This document shows positions 1 to 9,886 of a stretch of DNA of 64,000 bases, one piece after another (position 1 is the first letter of the stretch; every line of letters starts with the position of its first letter). This DNA comes from Chloracidobacterium sp. GTDB taxonomy: Bacteria; Acidobacteriota; Blastocatellia; Pyrinomonadales; Pyrinomonadaceae. A model generated the notes under the pieces. It did no database searches. It was not told where the DNA came from and was given only the letters and a program-made list of their open reading frames with translations. The DNA lies in contig JADKKB010000007.1 of NCBI GenBank assembly GCA_016720705.1, positions 1,984,001 to 2,048,000 on the forward strand. Direction: 5' to 3'. Position numbers and translations under genes: made by a program.

Positions 1-1083
1 GATCTGGCGGGCGTCGTCCATCAGCGGGTGCGCGAAAAGCTTGCCCGCGAGCCGATCGAGGATCTGCGTGTCGATTTCGAAGACGGTTACGGCATTCGCG
101 CGGATGACGTGGAGGACGCCGACGCCGTAAAGGCAGCGGCCGAGATGGCAAAGGCACTGGATGCCGGCACTCTCCCGCCATTTATAGGTATCCGCGTCAA
201 GGCTCTGTCGAGTGAGGCAAAGCGTCGTTCGATCCGCACTCTGGACCTGTTTCTGACGGCGCTTGTCGAAGCTGCGGGTCGTCTGCCCGACAATTTTCTC
301 ATCACTCTGCCAAAGGTGGTGCTGGCCGAGCAGGTCGCGGCGCTCGCAGACGCATTTGACCTGCTTGAGCAAAAGCTCGGCATCGCCGCCGGCACGCTCA
401 AGATGGAGATAATGATCGAGTCAACTCGTTCGATCATCACGGCGGACGGTCGCTGGGCGATGCCTATATTTCTCGAGGCGGCACGCGGGCGGATGTCGGG
501 AGCGCATTTCGGTGCTTATGACTATACGGCGAGCTGCGGCATCACGTCTGCCAATCAGGATATGCTGCACCAGGCCTGCGACTACGCCCGCAATGTGATG
601 CAGACGGCGTACGGCGGCACCGGCGTTTTTCTCTCGGATGGAGCGACCAATATTATGCCAGTCGGGCCGCACCGCGGCGAAGACCTTAGTGCCGGTCAAC
701 TGGCCGAAAACCGCACGGTCGTCCAACGTGCCTGGCGTCTCCACTACGATCACGTCCGCCACTCGCTCGCCGGCGGGTTTTATCAGGGCTGGGATCTGCA
801 CCCGGCACAGATACCGACGCGGTATGCTGCGATCTTTGCATTTTTTATGGAGAATATGGAGACGGCAGCGGTCAGGCTCCGCAACTTTATCGCCGCCGCC
901 GCGCGTGCGACGCTGGTCGGGGATCAGTTTGACGACGCCGCGACGGGTCAGGGCCTTTTGCTTTTCTTTGTCAGAGCGGTCAATTGCGGTGCCGTCTCGG
1001 AGGACTACGCCGCCCGCCTGACCGGACTTACCATTGAGCAACTTCGTTCGGCATCGTTCGCAGACCTGATCGCAAAGCCATAG
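1..1083 (+). CDS. CitE/HpcH-like TIM-barrel protein (DUF6986-type), 3' part
   Basis: The frame is open from base 1, so the gene starts upstream of the window; the GTG at 28 is internal. The remaining 360 residues resemble the aldolase/citrate lyase-like barrels sometimes annotated as phosphoenolpyruvate kinase (DUF6986). Visible family features are VDFEDGYG near the window start, a metal-site acidic strand EIMIEST, FGAYDYTASCGI, and the CitE-like GWDLHPAQI near the C-terminus. The family is expected to bind Mg2+ and act on a CoA-free or CoA-linked oxo-acid, but the substrate cannot be read from the sequence. No partner gene is visible: the next 290 nt are non-coding and lead to an unrelated exoprotein gene. 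Family placement is fairly sure; the reaction is unknown. Confidence 0.75.
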   Translation, partial: DLAGVVHQRVREKLAREPIEDLRVDFEDGYGIRADDVEDADAVKAAAEMAKALDAGTLPPFIGIRVKALSSEAKRRSIRTLDLFLTALVEAAGRLPDNFLITLPKVVLAEQVAALADAFDLLEQKLGIAAGTLKMEIMIESTRSIITADGRWAMPIFLEAARGRMSGAHFGAYDYTASCGITSANQDMLHQACDYARNVMQTAYGGTGVFLSDGATNIMPVGPHRGEDLSAGQLAENRTVVQRAWRLHYDHVRHSLAGGFYQGWDLHPAQIPTRYAAIFAFFMENMETAAVRLRNFIAAAARATLVGDQFDDAATGQGLLLFFVRAVNCGAVSEDYAARLTGLTIEQLRSASFADLIAKP

Positions 1084-1210
1084 GCGCATCAGGCTATAAA
1101 CGCGGACGCGGTCGCCGCCTGCGCCATCGTGATATCGGCCTCCAAACCCGCACGATCGCGACAATATCAGCATATTTCGTACGCAAATGATTGCGGCAGA
1201 CGTTTTCGGT

Positions 1211-1240
1211 TTGTAACCGCAGAGTGCGCACGACTATAAT
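1211..1240 (+). promoter_or_regulatory. candidate sigma70-type promoter upstream of the 1376 gene
   Basis: TTGTAA at 1211-1216, an 18-nt spacer, then a perfect TATAAT at 1235-1240. Transcription would start near 1247 and leave a leader of about 130 nt before the ATG at 1376, which is preceded by AAGGAAAG at 1356-1363. The rest of the 1084-1375 gap shows no gene. Confidence 0.45.
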
Positions 1241-1375
1241 GCAACGCATATAAATACGCCGTTTCGTTTACGAGGAATGTAGAGATGTGTCTCTCGGTCA
1301 CCGGATCGACGACTTTTAACTATTAGCTATTTATTGAGATCGAAAAGTTTTGTGTAAGGAAAGTATCTAAATCCA

Positions 1376-2113
1376 ATGATCAATCGACGAAGCCTCAGAG
1401 CCTTTATTATCACAGCCATCATCGCCGTCACAGCCATCTCCGCAAGTGCAAGCTGGACAGATTACATTAATCCGTTCAATTTTTTCTCATCGGCAAACGG
1501 CATAGCAGCAACGACGCCACAAATCACCATTGCGTCCACCCAAAGCCAACTGAGAACCCCGGCCCAAACAAGGCGAATCGCGAACATAAACGAATCAATA
1601 TTTGCCCAACCGATGCAGCCAAGTTTTTTTGCGGGTGAGACGCTTTACGATTCATTTGCAGACGGTGACTTTACTGCAAACCCAGTTTGGGTTGGAAATA
1701 CATCATCGTGGACGATCGTGGCTAATAGTGATGCGGCTGCGGGTGCTACAGGATCAAATACATTGCGACTCGCTTCGACGGGAGGATCCACAGATTATTT
1801 AAGTAGCCAGATTAGTTCATGGGGAACTAGCCAAGAGTGGGGCGTTTTCTTTGGTCGTAGGGCACAAGCATTTACGACGGCTAACCAACAATACTTTTGG
1901 CTCTACGCAAATGAGTCAACGCTCAATAATGGTACTGTCGATGGATATCGTCTTGCGATTGGCGATGATTCTGGCGATGACGACATTAGATTGGAATATA
2001 TCGTTAATGGAGCAGTTAGCTCTACGGTCATTACTTCCACGGGGGCCGTAACCAATGGTCGTACTGATATAGGGTTTTTAGTAAGAGTTACTCGCTCATC
2101 GTCTGGAGCGTGA
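1376..2113 (+). CDS. giant exoprotein, 5' fragment (frameshifted from the next ORF)
   Basis: 245 residues with an N-terminal hydrophobic export segment (about residues 9-27), a low-complexity stretch, then a beta-rich module starting near DSFADGDFTANPVW and ending at LVRVTRSSSGA. This kind of lectin/anchor-like module normally continues with a W-E-x-FTS strand. Here the frame ends in TGA at 2111-2113, and the expected continuation FTSALP is encoded at once in the next frame from 2118. Restoring two bases at GCGTGAGCA (a G run shortened by two) would join both ORFs into a protein of about 1560 residues. The DNA is visibly more AT-rich than most of the window. It is either a genuine frameshift or a sequencing error in a G run. 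Confidence 0.8.
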   Translation: MINRRSLRAFIITAIIAVTAISASASWTDYINPFNFFSSANGIAATTPQITIASTQSQLRTPAQTRRIANINESIFAQPMQPSFFAGETLYDSFADGDFTANPVWVGNTSSWTIVANSDAAAGATGSNTLRLASTGGSTDYLSSQISSWGTSQEWGVFFGRRAQAFTTANQQYFWLYANESTLNNGTVDGYRLAIGDDSGDDDIRLEYIVNGAVSSTVITSTGAVTNGRTDIGFLVRVTRSSSGA

Positions 2114-2117
2114 GCAA

Positions 2118-5100
2118 ATGTTTACATCGGCATTGCCGACTGTTAATGGCACAGGCGCAATCGCGACTGACATTCCAGATTCGTCGAGTGCGACGGTCAG
2201 TCAAGGTACGGGAACAAATAATACTTTAATTCCAGCGGCGAATGGATATCTCGGTGTCGCCGCTCTTCACTCCACAGGAGCAAATGCAGTCATTGGTGCT
2301 GAGTTTGATCAGATCTATTTTACCCCGTCCGGCGGCGGCCCGACGGCACCCATTGTCACATCATCTGCGGCAACGTCCGTCACCACAACTGCCGCAACCC
2401 TGAATGGTAATGTTCCGTCCGATGGCGGAGATGCGGTAACGGATCGCGGTTTTGTTTACAATACCTCGCCGGGTGTGACGATCGCCGATAATAAGACGAA
2501 CGTCGCCGGAACGACGGGAGCATTTACACTAACGCCAACGCTCGCCGTCAATACGCAATACTTCTTCAAGGCATACGGAATTAACACACTTGGGACGACG
2601 CTTTCGTCGCCGGAACTTAGTTTCTATACGCTGGCAAATACACCTAGTGCACCGACGGTTGCAAATCCGACGCAGACAAGTTTGGATGTGACGGTCGGCT
2701 CAGGCGACGGCAACCCTGCCGCGACTGCATACGCGATACAGGAGACGACTTCGGGCAACTATGTTCAGGCAGCAGGAACTCTCGGTGCCGTTGCTGTTTA
2801 CGCAACAGCAGCGACGTGGGGAACCAAGACGGTTACAGGGCTTGGCTCAAACACGACTTACACATTTCAGGTAAAAGCACGAAACGGTTCGTCGGTGGAT
2901 ACTGCATTTGGCTCGACAGCCAACGGCACGACCTCGCCCGGAACACCAAGCGTTACGACTGAGGCAGCAAGTGCGGCGACAACTTCGTCGGCAACTCTCA
3001 ACGGAACGGTCACAGGCGACGGCGGCGGCACAATCACGGATCGCGGATTCTATTGGAACACCACCGGAACAGTCACAACTTCGGACAGTATTCTGTCAGA
3101 GGGCGGAACATCGGTAGCCGCATACAGCAAAGACCTCAATGGTCTTTTGGTCAACACAATCTATTATTACCGTGCATATGCGACAAACGCCGCCGGAACG
3201 ACTTTAGACACCGCCGATACGAGCTTTTACACTCTTGCGAACACTCCGAACGCCCCAACGGTCGATGGAGCAACTGGAACTACTTTGAATGTGACAATCG
3301 GAACGGGTGACGGCAATCCGGCAATTACGACATACGCGATACAAGAATCTGGCGGGCAGTATATTCAATCAAGCGGAGCATTGGGCGGTAGCTCGTTTTA
3401 TCAGACAGCCGCAGCTTGGGGAACAAAGACCGTAACAGGATTAAGCGGTCTGACTTCATACACTTTTGCCGTAATAGCCCGAAATGGAGCATTAGCCGAA
3501 ACGGCGTCAGGGCCAACGGCTAGCGGAACAACTTTGGTTGCTCCGACTCTATTGGCCGGTTGGGATTTCCAAACAACAGCGACCGGCGGAACGGCAGCGG
3601 CTGTTGCTCCAAACTCACCGTCATCTTATCAAGCGAATATTGGAGTGGGTACGATCTATTTAGACGGTACGAATAATTCAAGTACATGGATAACCGCGAC
3701 CACTGGAAATGAAGTAACTTCATTTGCCGGAACTGCGTTAAATGCCGGAAGTGGTTTTGCAACATCAACGACAAGCCCCGCTTGCTTGGCTTTGGTTGGT
3801 GGCACAAGTAATTCAGCCAATGGGAAATTTGTAGTTTTCAAATTTAGCATGACGAACCGTAAAGATCTTGGGGTTAGTTATGCAACTCAAGGCACGGGAA
3901 CCGGATTCTCAACTCAGGCTTGGGAATATAGTACGGATGGGACTACATGGACATCGGCCGGTACGATATCCTCCATTCCAAGTTCGTTTGCAACACAGTC
4001 CCTTAGCACAATAACCGCTCTTAACAATGCATCGACGGCTTATTTACGTTTAACACCAAGTGGTGCATCAAGCGCATCCGGAAACAATCGCATAGATAAC
4101 ATTCAGCTAATTGCGACTGATACTTATTCCGTGACCTATGACGCAAATGCCGGAACCGGTTCGCAAACTGATGCAAGCAGTCCGTATAGTTTTGGTTCAA
4201 CGGTAACGGTCTTAGGTGTTGGTTCGATCACGAGACCAGGATTCACCTTCAACGGATGGAACACGGCATCAAATGGAAGCGGTACTAGCTACAGCCCCGC
4301 CGATACATTTACGATTTCCGCGAGTACGACACTTTATGCTCAATGGACGGCGGCGCCGAACGGCCCGCCGATCGCGGTGGATGATACGGCGATGACCGAG
4401 CAGAATAAGAATCTCGTTGTGAGTGGTGCGACACTGGTTAGCAACGATAGTGATCCCGAGAGCCAACCGCTGACCGTAGTGTCCGTTGGGAATGCATTGA
4501 ACGGTTCTGTCTCTATTTCCGCCGGTATCGTAACCTTTGTGCCGGACTTAAACTTTACCGGAATTGCGAGTTTTGAATACACGGTCTCGGACGGTTCGCT
4601 TACGGATGTCGGTTTGGTAACGGTTACCGTCACGCCGGATGTAACGCCGCCGGACACATCGATCGACAGCAGTCCGACTAACCCTTCGAACAATGCGTCG
4701 CCGTCATTTACTTTCAGCGGCAATGATTTCGACGGTTCCGGCGTGGCGAGCTTCGAATGCGATCTCGACGGCGGCGGTTTTGCGGCGTGTACATCACCCA
4801 AGAGCTACACCGGCCTTGCTGATGGCCTGCACACATTCCAAGTGCGTGCCCAAGATGCCGCCGGCAACACCGATCCGGTTCCGGCTCAGGTTGCGTGGAC
4901 GATCGACACGGTTGGTCCGGAGATCGTGCCTAATTCACCGCTACCGGACACGACGGCGAACATTGTTCAGAAATATACTCTGACGGCGTCTGACAATTTG
5001 GCACTCGGTGCTGTCACAATTCACTACGCAGTGAATGGCGGCGAGCCGTCGTCAGCCGTGTGTGCGGTTACGATGACGTTTGGAACGCCCGCAGAGTCGT

Positions 5101-6068
5101 ATGACTGTGATATTCCGGGACAGGCGGACGGGAGCTTCGTCACCTACTATGTTACTGCCAGCGACACTGCCGGCAATACGACACAGAGTCCAGCCGGAGT
5201 GCCCGATCTCTATACAGTCGGCGTGGTAGCTATCCCGAGCGGAACCTATACCGATCTATCGCTCGGTGATGGCGTGACGCTCGCCGGTGACACGACGGCC
5301 AACGGCATAGTGACGTTCGGTGGCGTCGTGACGACCGGTGCCAATACGCTCGAACTCGGATGCGATGCGACAATTGCGGGTGCCGGAGCGGGCAATTACG
5401 TCAACGGCAACGTAAAGAAAGACTACTGTGCGGTCGGAGCGTTTACATATCCGGTCGGGCAGAATGGCTATACGCCGCTCGATGTCACCATCACCTCAGT
5501 GTCGGGTGCGTCGAGTCTGACGGTCTCGTCGCTCGATTCGCGTGATGCGATCTTTGATCCGGCCCAGTCGCTCAAACGGACTTGGGTTCTGACGGAAACG
5601 GGCAACATTACCGTCGACCTTGTGTTTAATTATCTGGCAGGCGATGTAGCCGGCGACGAATCGGCGTACATCCTCTGGAAGACCGATGCCGGATCGCCGG
5701 TCAACGTCGGCGGAACTGTCAATGCAGCCGCTCACACGCTGTCGCTCTCGGGCGTCAGTAGCTTTTCGCGTTGGACCGGAGCAGGTCCGCTGGCACCGAC
5801 CGCCAGCGAGGTTTCGGTTTCGGGACGTGTCTTGACCGCTAACGGGCAAGGCATACGCAATGCGAGGGTCAGCGTCAGCGGCAACACTCTGCCGCAACGG
5901 TTGTACGCGATGACCGGGCCATTCGGCTTTTATCGGATCGACGGCCTCGAGGCAGGCGAGACGTATGTCGTGACCGTCGGCGCGAAAACCTACGTATTCC
6001 AGGTGCCGAGCAGGGTCATAACACTCGCCGACAGCGTCGAGGATCTCGATTTTATCGCCCAGCCCTAG
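2118..6068 (+). CDS. giant exoprotein, 3' fragment: Fn3-like, InlB-like, cadherin-like, Ig-like, carboxypeptidase-regulatory tail
   Basis: 1316 residues with no signal peptide of its own. ATG 2118 is probably not a real start, because this is the continuation of the 1376 ORF. Domains in order: two alternating types of Fn3-like module of about 100 residues, arranged I-II-I-II (about 75-475); a lectin/anchor-like domain (475-670); an InlB/Flg_new-type repeat with GFTFNGWNT (670-745); a cadherin-like tandem domain with AVDDTA and NFTGIASFEYTVSDG (745-840); bacterial Ig-like domains (845-1030); a beta-rich stretch; and a C-terminal carboxypeptidase-regulatory-like domain (about 1228-1316) with GFYRIDGLEAGETY. 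That last domain recurs at the end of three other exoproteins in the window. GC rises clearly from about 4340 onward, suggesting a fused, mosaic gene. Likely a surface adhesin or matrix protein; the ligand is unknown. Confidence 0.85.
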   Translation: MFTSALPTVNGTGAIATDIPDSSSATVSQGTGTNNTLIPAANGYLGVAALHSTGANAVIGAEFDQIYFTPSGGGPTAPIVTSSAATSVTTTAATLNGNVPSDGGDAVTDRGFVYNTSPGVTIADNKTNVAGTTGAFTLTPTLAVNTQYFFKAYGINTLGTTLSSPELSFYTLANTPSAPTVANPTQTSLDVTVGSGDGNPAATAYAIQETTSGNYVQAAGTLGAVAVYATAATWGTKTVTGLGSNTTYTFQVKARNGSSVDTAFGSTANGTTSPGTPSVTTEAASAATTSSATLNGTVTGDGGGTITDRGFYWNTTGTVTTSDSILSEGGTSVAAYSKDLNGLLVNTIYYYRAYATNAAGTTLDTADTSFYTLANTPNAPTVDGATGTTLNVTIGTGDGNPAITTYAIQESGGQYIQSSGALGGSSFYQTAAAWGTKTVTGLSGLTSYTFAVIARNGALAETASGPTASGTTLVAPTLLAGWDFQTTATGGTAAAVAPNSPSSYQANIGVGTIYLDGTNNSSTWITATTGNEVTSFAGTALNAGSGFATSTTSPACLALVGGTSNSANGKFVVFKFSMTNRKDLGVSYATQGTGTGFSTQAWEYSTDGTTWTSAGTISSIPSSFATQSLSTITALNNASTAYLRLTPSGASSASGNNRIDNIQLIATDTYSVTYDANAGTGSQTDASSPYSFGSTVTVLGVGSITRPGFTFNGWNTASNGSGTSYSPADTFTISASTTLYAQWTAAPNGPPIAVDDTAMTEQNKNLVVSGATLVSNDSDPESQPLTVVSVGNALNGSVSISAGIVTFVPDLNFTGIASFEYTVSDGSLTDVGLVTVTVTPDVTPPDTSIDSSPTNPSNNASPSFTFSGNDFDGSGVASFECDLDGGGFAACTSPKSYTGLADGLHTFQVRAQDAAGNTDPVPAQVAWTIDTVGPEIVPNSPLPDTTANIVQKYTLTASDNLALGAVTIHYAVNGGEPSSAVCAVTMTFGTPAESYDCDIPGQADGSFVTYYVTASDTAGNTTQSPAGVPDLYTVGVVAIPSGTYTDLSLGDGVTLAGDTTANGIVTFGGVVTTGANTLELGCDATIAGAGAGNYVNGNVKKDYCAVGAFTYPVGQNGYTPLDVTITSVSGASSLTVSSLDSRDAIFDPAQSLKRTWVLTETGNITVDLVFNYLAGDVAGDESAYILWKTDAGSPVNVGGTVNAAAHTLSLSGVSSFSRWTGAGPLAPTASEVSVSGRVLTANGQGIRNARVSVSGNTLPQRLYAMTGPFGFYRIDGLEAGETYVVTVGAKTYVFQVPSRVITLADSVEDLDFIAQP

Positions 6069-6143
6069 GCTCGGTCTATATATGGACGTCGGTTGTGTTT
6101 TAGCCGAAAAAGGTAGTATATTTTTCGTGAGATCTACGGTCTC

Positions 6144-6184
6144 AAAAAGGGCGCTTTTCACCTGGGTGATCAGCGCCTTTTTTA
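6144..6184 (+). terminator. intrinsic terminator after the 6068 gene
   Basis: AAAAAGG-GCGCT pairs with AGCGCC-TTTTT around a loop of about 15 nt and ends in a run of seven T. Confidence 0.75.
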
Positions 6185-6292
6185 TTTCTAGGTGCGAGTC
6201 GGCGCCATTTTTTTAAGTCAAATGCTTTATGGTGTTTGCATACGAGTTTGCACAGGTTTATATTTGTGCGGACTTAATTCCCCGGAGAATAA

Positions 6293-9200
6293 ATGAAAAA
6301 ACTGAATGTAATAGCTGCCTTCGCATTTTTTATGCTGATTTGGCTGGCCGTGCCGAGCAATGTGCCGGCACAAAAGAACCCCAAATTTGACTATCCGACG
6401 CTGGAGCGCCAGCTTACGCAGGAGTATCACGGTGAAAAGGTTCGCCCCGGCAGCGAACTTGCCAAACTGATCGCGGAGAATCAAGATTTTGAGATGCTCC
6501 GCTCTGATGAGTTTACTGATAAGCGCGGCCTGCCGCCCTGGATCCGTGTATGGTGGCGTAAGGGCCATCCGGAGGGCGACTATAACGACATCGACCCGAC
6601 CAAGGGCTATCCGCTCGTGCTCAAAGAGATCGTTGAATGGATGATGACCCATCAGGATCTTAAGCCCGGCCCCGGAGCCGAATCAGAACGGACCGGCGGC
6701 TCGTCGTTCGTCGATATGCTGGTCGGCACCAATGTCCGCACCTCCGGAGCTCAGACGGTGCCCCGCAGCGAATCGTATATTCAGATCAATTACTTTAATA
6801 CTTCGCAGATCCTCGTCGCGTCAAACAATATCGGCGGCAGTGGGCAACAGGGTGTTTATCGCTCGACTGACGGTGGCTCGACGTGGGCACAGACGACACT
6901 GCCGTTCGCTCCGGGCGACTCTACTCATTCGGATCCGACGGTAGATTTTACGAGTGACGGCCGTTCGTGGTCGTCAACGCTCGGTATCGCCGGCTCGACG
7001 CTCCGTCTACGTAATTATTACTCGACCGACGGCGGTGCGACGTGGACCTTTGAGGCAACGCCATCGGGTTCGCAGACCAACGTCGATAAGCAGATCGTCT
7101 GGGTCGACAAGAGTGCGACATCGCCATTTTTCGGCCAGACCTATGCGATCTGGCATAACGGCAGTCCTGCCTTTGTAAATCGCCGTACCGCTGGTGCCGG
7201 CGGCACCTGGCTCGCCGCGCCGATCCAAGTCAGCGGTACCGAATCTACAGGAACCGCGATCGGCGGCGATATTCGCTCGAATAGCGTCGGCGAGGTTTTT
7301 GGATTTTGGCCAACTACGACCAATCGCCGGATCATTATGATCAAATCGACCGACGGCGGCAATACTTGGGCTCCGGGTATCCAGGTCGGATCGACCTTCG
7401 ATGGATTCGATATCGGAATTCCTTCCTTTGCCAACCGCCGCGCATTTATGTACGTATCCGGCGGCGGATATCGCACGGTCTCAAAGAATAACGTGTATGC
7501 CTCTTGGACCGACCTTTCGGGCGACGCGGGTTGTACCGCGGCGGCCAACGAGCCGGGCACAAACGTCGCTTCGACATGTAAGATGCGCGTATGGTTTGCG
7601 CGTTCGACCGATGGTGGAGCGACGTGGTCGCCTGCCGTAAAGATCAATAATCAGGCGACCAACAACGATCAGTTCAGCCAGTGGCTGGCCATCGATGAGA
7701 CCAACGGAAATCTTGTAATGATCTATAACGATACCGTAGCCGACGCGGGACGAAAGAAATCTGATATTTGGTTTCAAGCCTCGTACGACGACGGTGCAAC
7801 CTGGACGACCGCTGAAAAGGTGACCACCGCCATGACCGACGAGACGATCGCCGGTGCCGATAGCGGCAATCAGTACGGCGATTATAACGGTATGAGCGGT
7901 TATGCTAATTCGTTCTTCCCGTCGTGGACCGATCGTCGCAATAACGCCAGCGAAGAGATCTGGACAGCCCTGATCTCGCTCGGACCGCCGCCGCCGCCCG
8001 CACCGATCATCCAATCGGCAGGCGTCGCGATCACGGCTGAGAATGGCGTGCCGATCAACGGCGTTCCGGATCCTGCCGAGACAATCACTGTAACGCTCGG
8101 GCTGCAAAATATCGGCAATGCCGACACCGGTAACGCGGTTACGGCGACATTGCAACCGACCGGCGGCGTGACCAATCCGACGACGGTACAGAATTACGGC
8201 ACGCTGACCTTTGGTGGCCCCGCCGTCACCCGCAGCTATACTTTTGTGGTCGATCCGTCGACCGTCTGCGGCAATTCGATCACGCTGACGTGGGCCGTAC
8301 AGGACGGAGCAAATTCGCAAAACGTGACGCGTACCTATTCGACCGGCACACCGATCTCGAGCCTGACGCAAAACTTTGACGGTGTTACCGCTCCGGCACT
8401 TCCGGCAGGATGGACGTCAACGAACGAAGGCGCCGGACCGCCGGCCGTTTGGGTGACCTCAGCGACGGGTCCGAACAGTGCCCCGAACTCGGCGTTTACC
8501 AATGACCCGGCGACGATCGGCAGTTCGTATTTTGAATCGCCGGTGATCGCGATCAATTCGGCCGCGGCGACCTTCAAATTTAAGAATAAGTACGCCACCG
8601 AGTCGACCTTTGACGGAATGGTACTTGATATCAAGATCGGTGCCGGTGCCTACACAGACATCGTCGCAGCGGGCGGAGTCTTCGTCCTAGGCGGATACAA
8701 TTCGACGATCTCGTCGTCATTTCAGAGCCCGATCGGCGGCCGTCAGGCTTGGTCAGGTGCTTCCGGCGGATTTATCAATACCGAGGTGACGCTGCCGGCG
8801 TCGGCCAATGGCCAGAATGTCCAGCTTCGATGGCGTATGGCAACCGACTCGTCCGTTTCATCGACCGGTGTAAATATCGACGATGTCCAGGTACTTGCCG
8901 GAACCGGTTGTGCGGCCGTCACCACATCGGTCAAGTCAAGGGCCGACTTTGACGGCGACGGCAAGACCGATGTTTCGGTGTTCCGACCGTCGACCGGCGT
9001 CTGGTATCTTGATCGTTCGACTGCCGGATTTGCGGCGATCAACTGGGGAGTGAGCGGCGACGTTCTCGTACCGGGAGATTTTGACGGCGACGGCAAAGCG
9101 GACACGGCCATTTTCCGTGCGGACGCTAACCCGGCAAACTCCGATTACTACATTCTAAAGAGTAATGGATTTGTCTTTTCGGGGACGTCGTGGGGCGTAC

Positions 9201-9778
9201 CGGGCGACGTGCCGATCGTCGGCGATTACGACGGCGATAGCAAGACCGATTTCGCGGTGTTCCGTCCGTCGTCAGGTACCTGGTTTGTGCTCAACAGCAG
9301 CAATGGTTCAAACACCGTCGCGGCATTTGGCCAGACGGGCGATCAGGCGATGGCGTTTGATCTCGAGAATGACGGTAAGACAAATTTTGCCGTTTATCGC
9401 CCGAGCAACAACACCTGGTATATCGCTAAGAACACCGGCGATCCGGCGACCAACTTCGAAGTCTATCCGTTTGGATCGGCGGGTGATATCGCGATCGCCG
9501 CTGATTACGACGGCGATAACAAGGACGATGTCGCGGTATTCCGGCCGTCGAATGGTGTCTGGTATATTCGCCGCAGTACTGACGGCGGTGTGATCTTTAC
9601 CGCATTTGGGCTCAATGGCGACGTGCCGGTACCGGGTGACTACGACGGCGACGGTAAGGATGATGTGGCCGTTTACCGCGGCGGCACATGGTACGTCAAT
9701 CGGTCGACTGCCGGATTCTTCCAAACGGCGTTCGGCCTCGCGACGGATACTGCGGTTCCGGCGGTTCTGCATCCGTAA
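6293..9778 (+). CDS. exported BNR/Asp-box protein with anchor-J module and FG-GAP tail
   Basis: 1161 residues; ATG 6293 follows CCCCGGAG. A signal peptide covers about residues 1-26 (cleavage after VPAQ). Five Asp-box motifs of the form STDGGxTW or YDDGATW, at about 188, 242, 350, 437 and 499, mark a sialidase/BNR-like propeller. They are structural and do not prove sialidase activity. Next come a CARDB-like Ig region (about 565-685), a choice-of-anchor-J/MAM-like lectin module (about 687-870, starting TQNFDGV and ending INIDDVQV-like) and a C-terminal FG-GAP/VCBS tail of six repeats (about 884-1161), each with a DxDGDGxxD calcium loop. Unlike the other three FG-GAP proteins here, it ends VPAVLHP instead of PNAFVR, and its repeat order differs. 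Probably extracellular or surface attached. Confidence 0.88.
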   Translation: MKKLNVIAAFAFFMLIWLAVPSNVPAQKNPKFDYPTLERQLTQEYHGEKVRPGSELAKLIAENQDFEMLRSDEFTDKRGLPPWIRVWWRKGHPEGDYNDIDPTKGYPLVLKEIVEWMMTHQDLKPGPGAESERTGGSSFVDMLVGTNVRTSGAQTVPRSESYIQINYFNTSQILVASNNIGGSGQQGVYRSTDGGSTWAQTTLPFAPGDSTHSDPTVDFTSDGRSWSSTLGIAGSTLRLRNYYSTDGGATWTFEATPSGSQTNVDKQIVWVDKSATSPFFGQTYAIWHNGSPAFVNRRTAGAGGTWLAAPIQVSGTESTGTAIGGDIRSNSVGEVFGFWPTTTNRRIIMIKSTDGGNTWAPGIQVGSTFDGFDIGIPSFANRRAFMYVSGGGYRTVSKNNVYASWTDLSGDAGCTAAANEPGTNVASTCKMRVWFARSTDGGATWSPAVKINNQATNNDQFSQWLAIDETNGNLVMIYNDTVADAGRKKSDIWFQASYDDGATWTTAEKVTTAMTDETIAGADSGNQYGDYNGMSGYANSFFPSWTDRRNNASEEIWTALISLGPPPPPAPIIQSAGVAITAENGVPINGVPDPAETITVTLGLQNIGNADTGNAVTATLQPTGGVTNPTTVQNYGTLTFGGPAVTRSYTFVVDPSTVCGNSITLTWAVQDGANSQNVTRTYSTGTPISSLTQNFDGVTAPALPAGWTSTNEGAGPPAVWVTSATGPNSAPNSAFTNDPATIGSSYFESPVIAINSAAATFKFKNKYATESTFDGMVLDIKIGAGAYTDIVAAGGVFVLGGYNSTISSSFQSPIGGRQAWSGASGGFINTEVTLPASANGQNVQLRWRMATDSSVSSTGVNIDDVQVLAGTGCAAVTTSVKSRADFDGDGKTDVSVFRPSTGVWYLDRSTAGFAAINWGVSGDVLVPGDFDGDGKADTAIFRADANPANSDYYILKSNGFVFSGTSWGVPGDVPIVGDYDGDSKTDFAVFRPSSGTWFVLNSSNGSNTVAAFGQTGDQAMAFDLENDGKTNFAVYRPSNNTWYIAKNTGDPATNFEVYPFGSAGDIAIAADYDGDNKDDVAVFRPSNGVWYIRRSTDGGVIFTAFGLNGDVPVPGDYDGDGKDDVAVYRGGTWYVNRSTAGFFQTAFGLATDTAVPAVLHP

Positions 9779-9796
9779 ACTGTTGATACGACAGGG

Positions 9797-9826
9797 GAAA
9801 AGGCCGGCCATTTGGGTCGGCCTTTT
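9797..9826 (+). terminator. intrinsic terminator after the 9778 gene
   Basis: GAAAAGGCCGGCC, a short loop, GGTCGGCCTTTTC, followed by a T-rich stretch. It lies upstream of the ATG at 9887, so the next gene has its own promoter. Confidence 0.8.
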
Positions 9827-9886
9827 CATTTTTTGTCCGCATTGTTTCGTGATGCGGCAAATTGGCGATATATTTATCAACTAGAG

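Noticed and set aside
421..1173. 250-codon minus-strand open frame over the first gene
   Set aside because: Antisense shadow of the CitE-like gene with no signal, domain or ribosome site.
6293..9778. sialidase
   Set aside because: Asp-box motifs are structural; no N-terminal catalytic arginine motif (FRIP-like) or active-site Tyr/Glu pattern was recognised.
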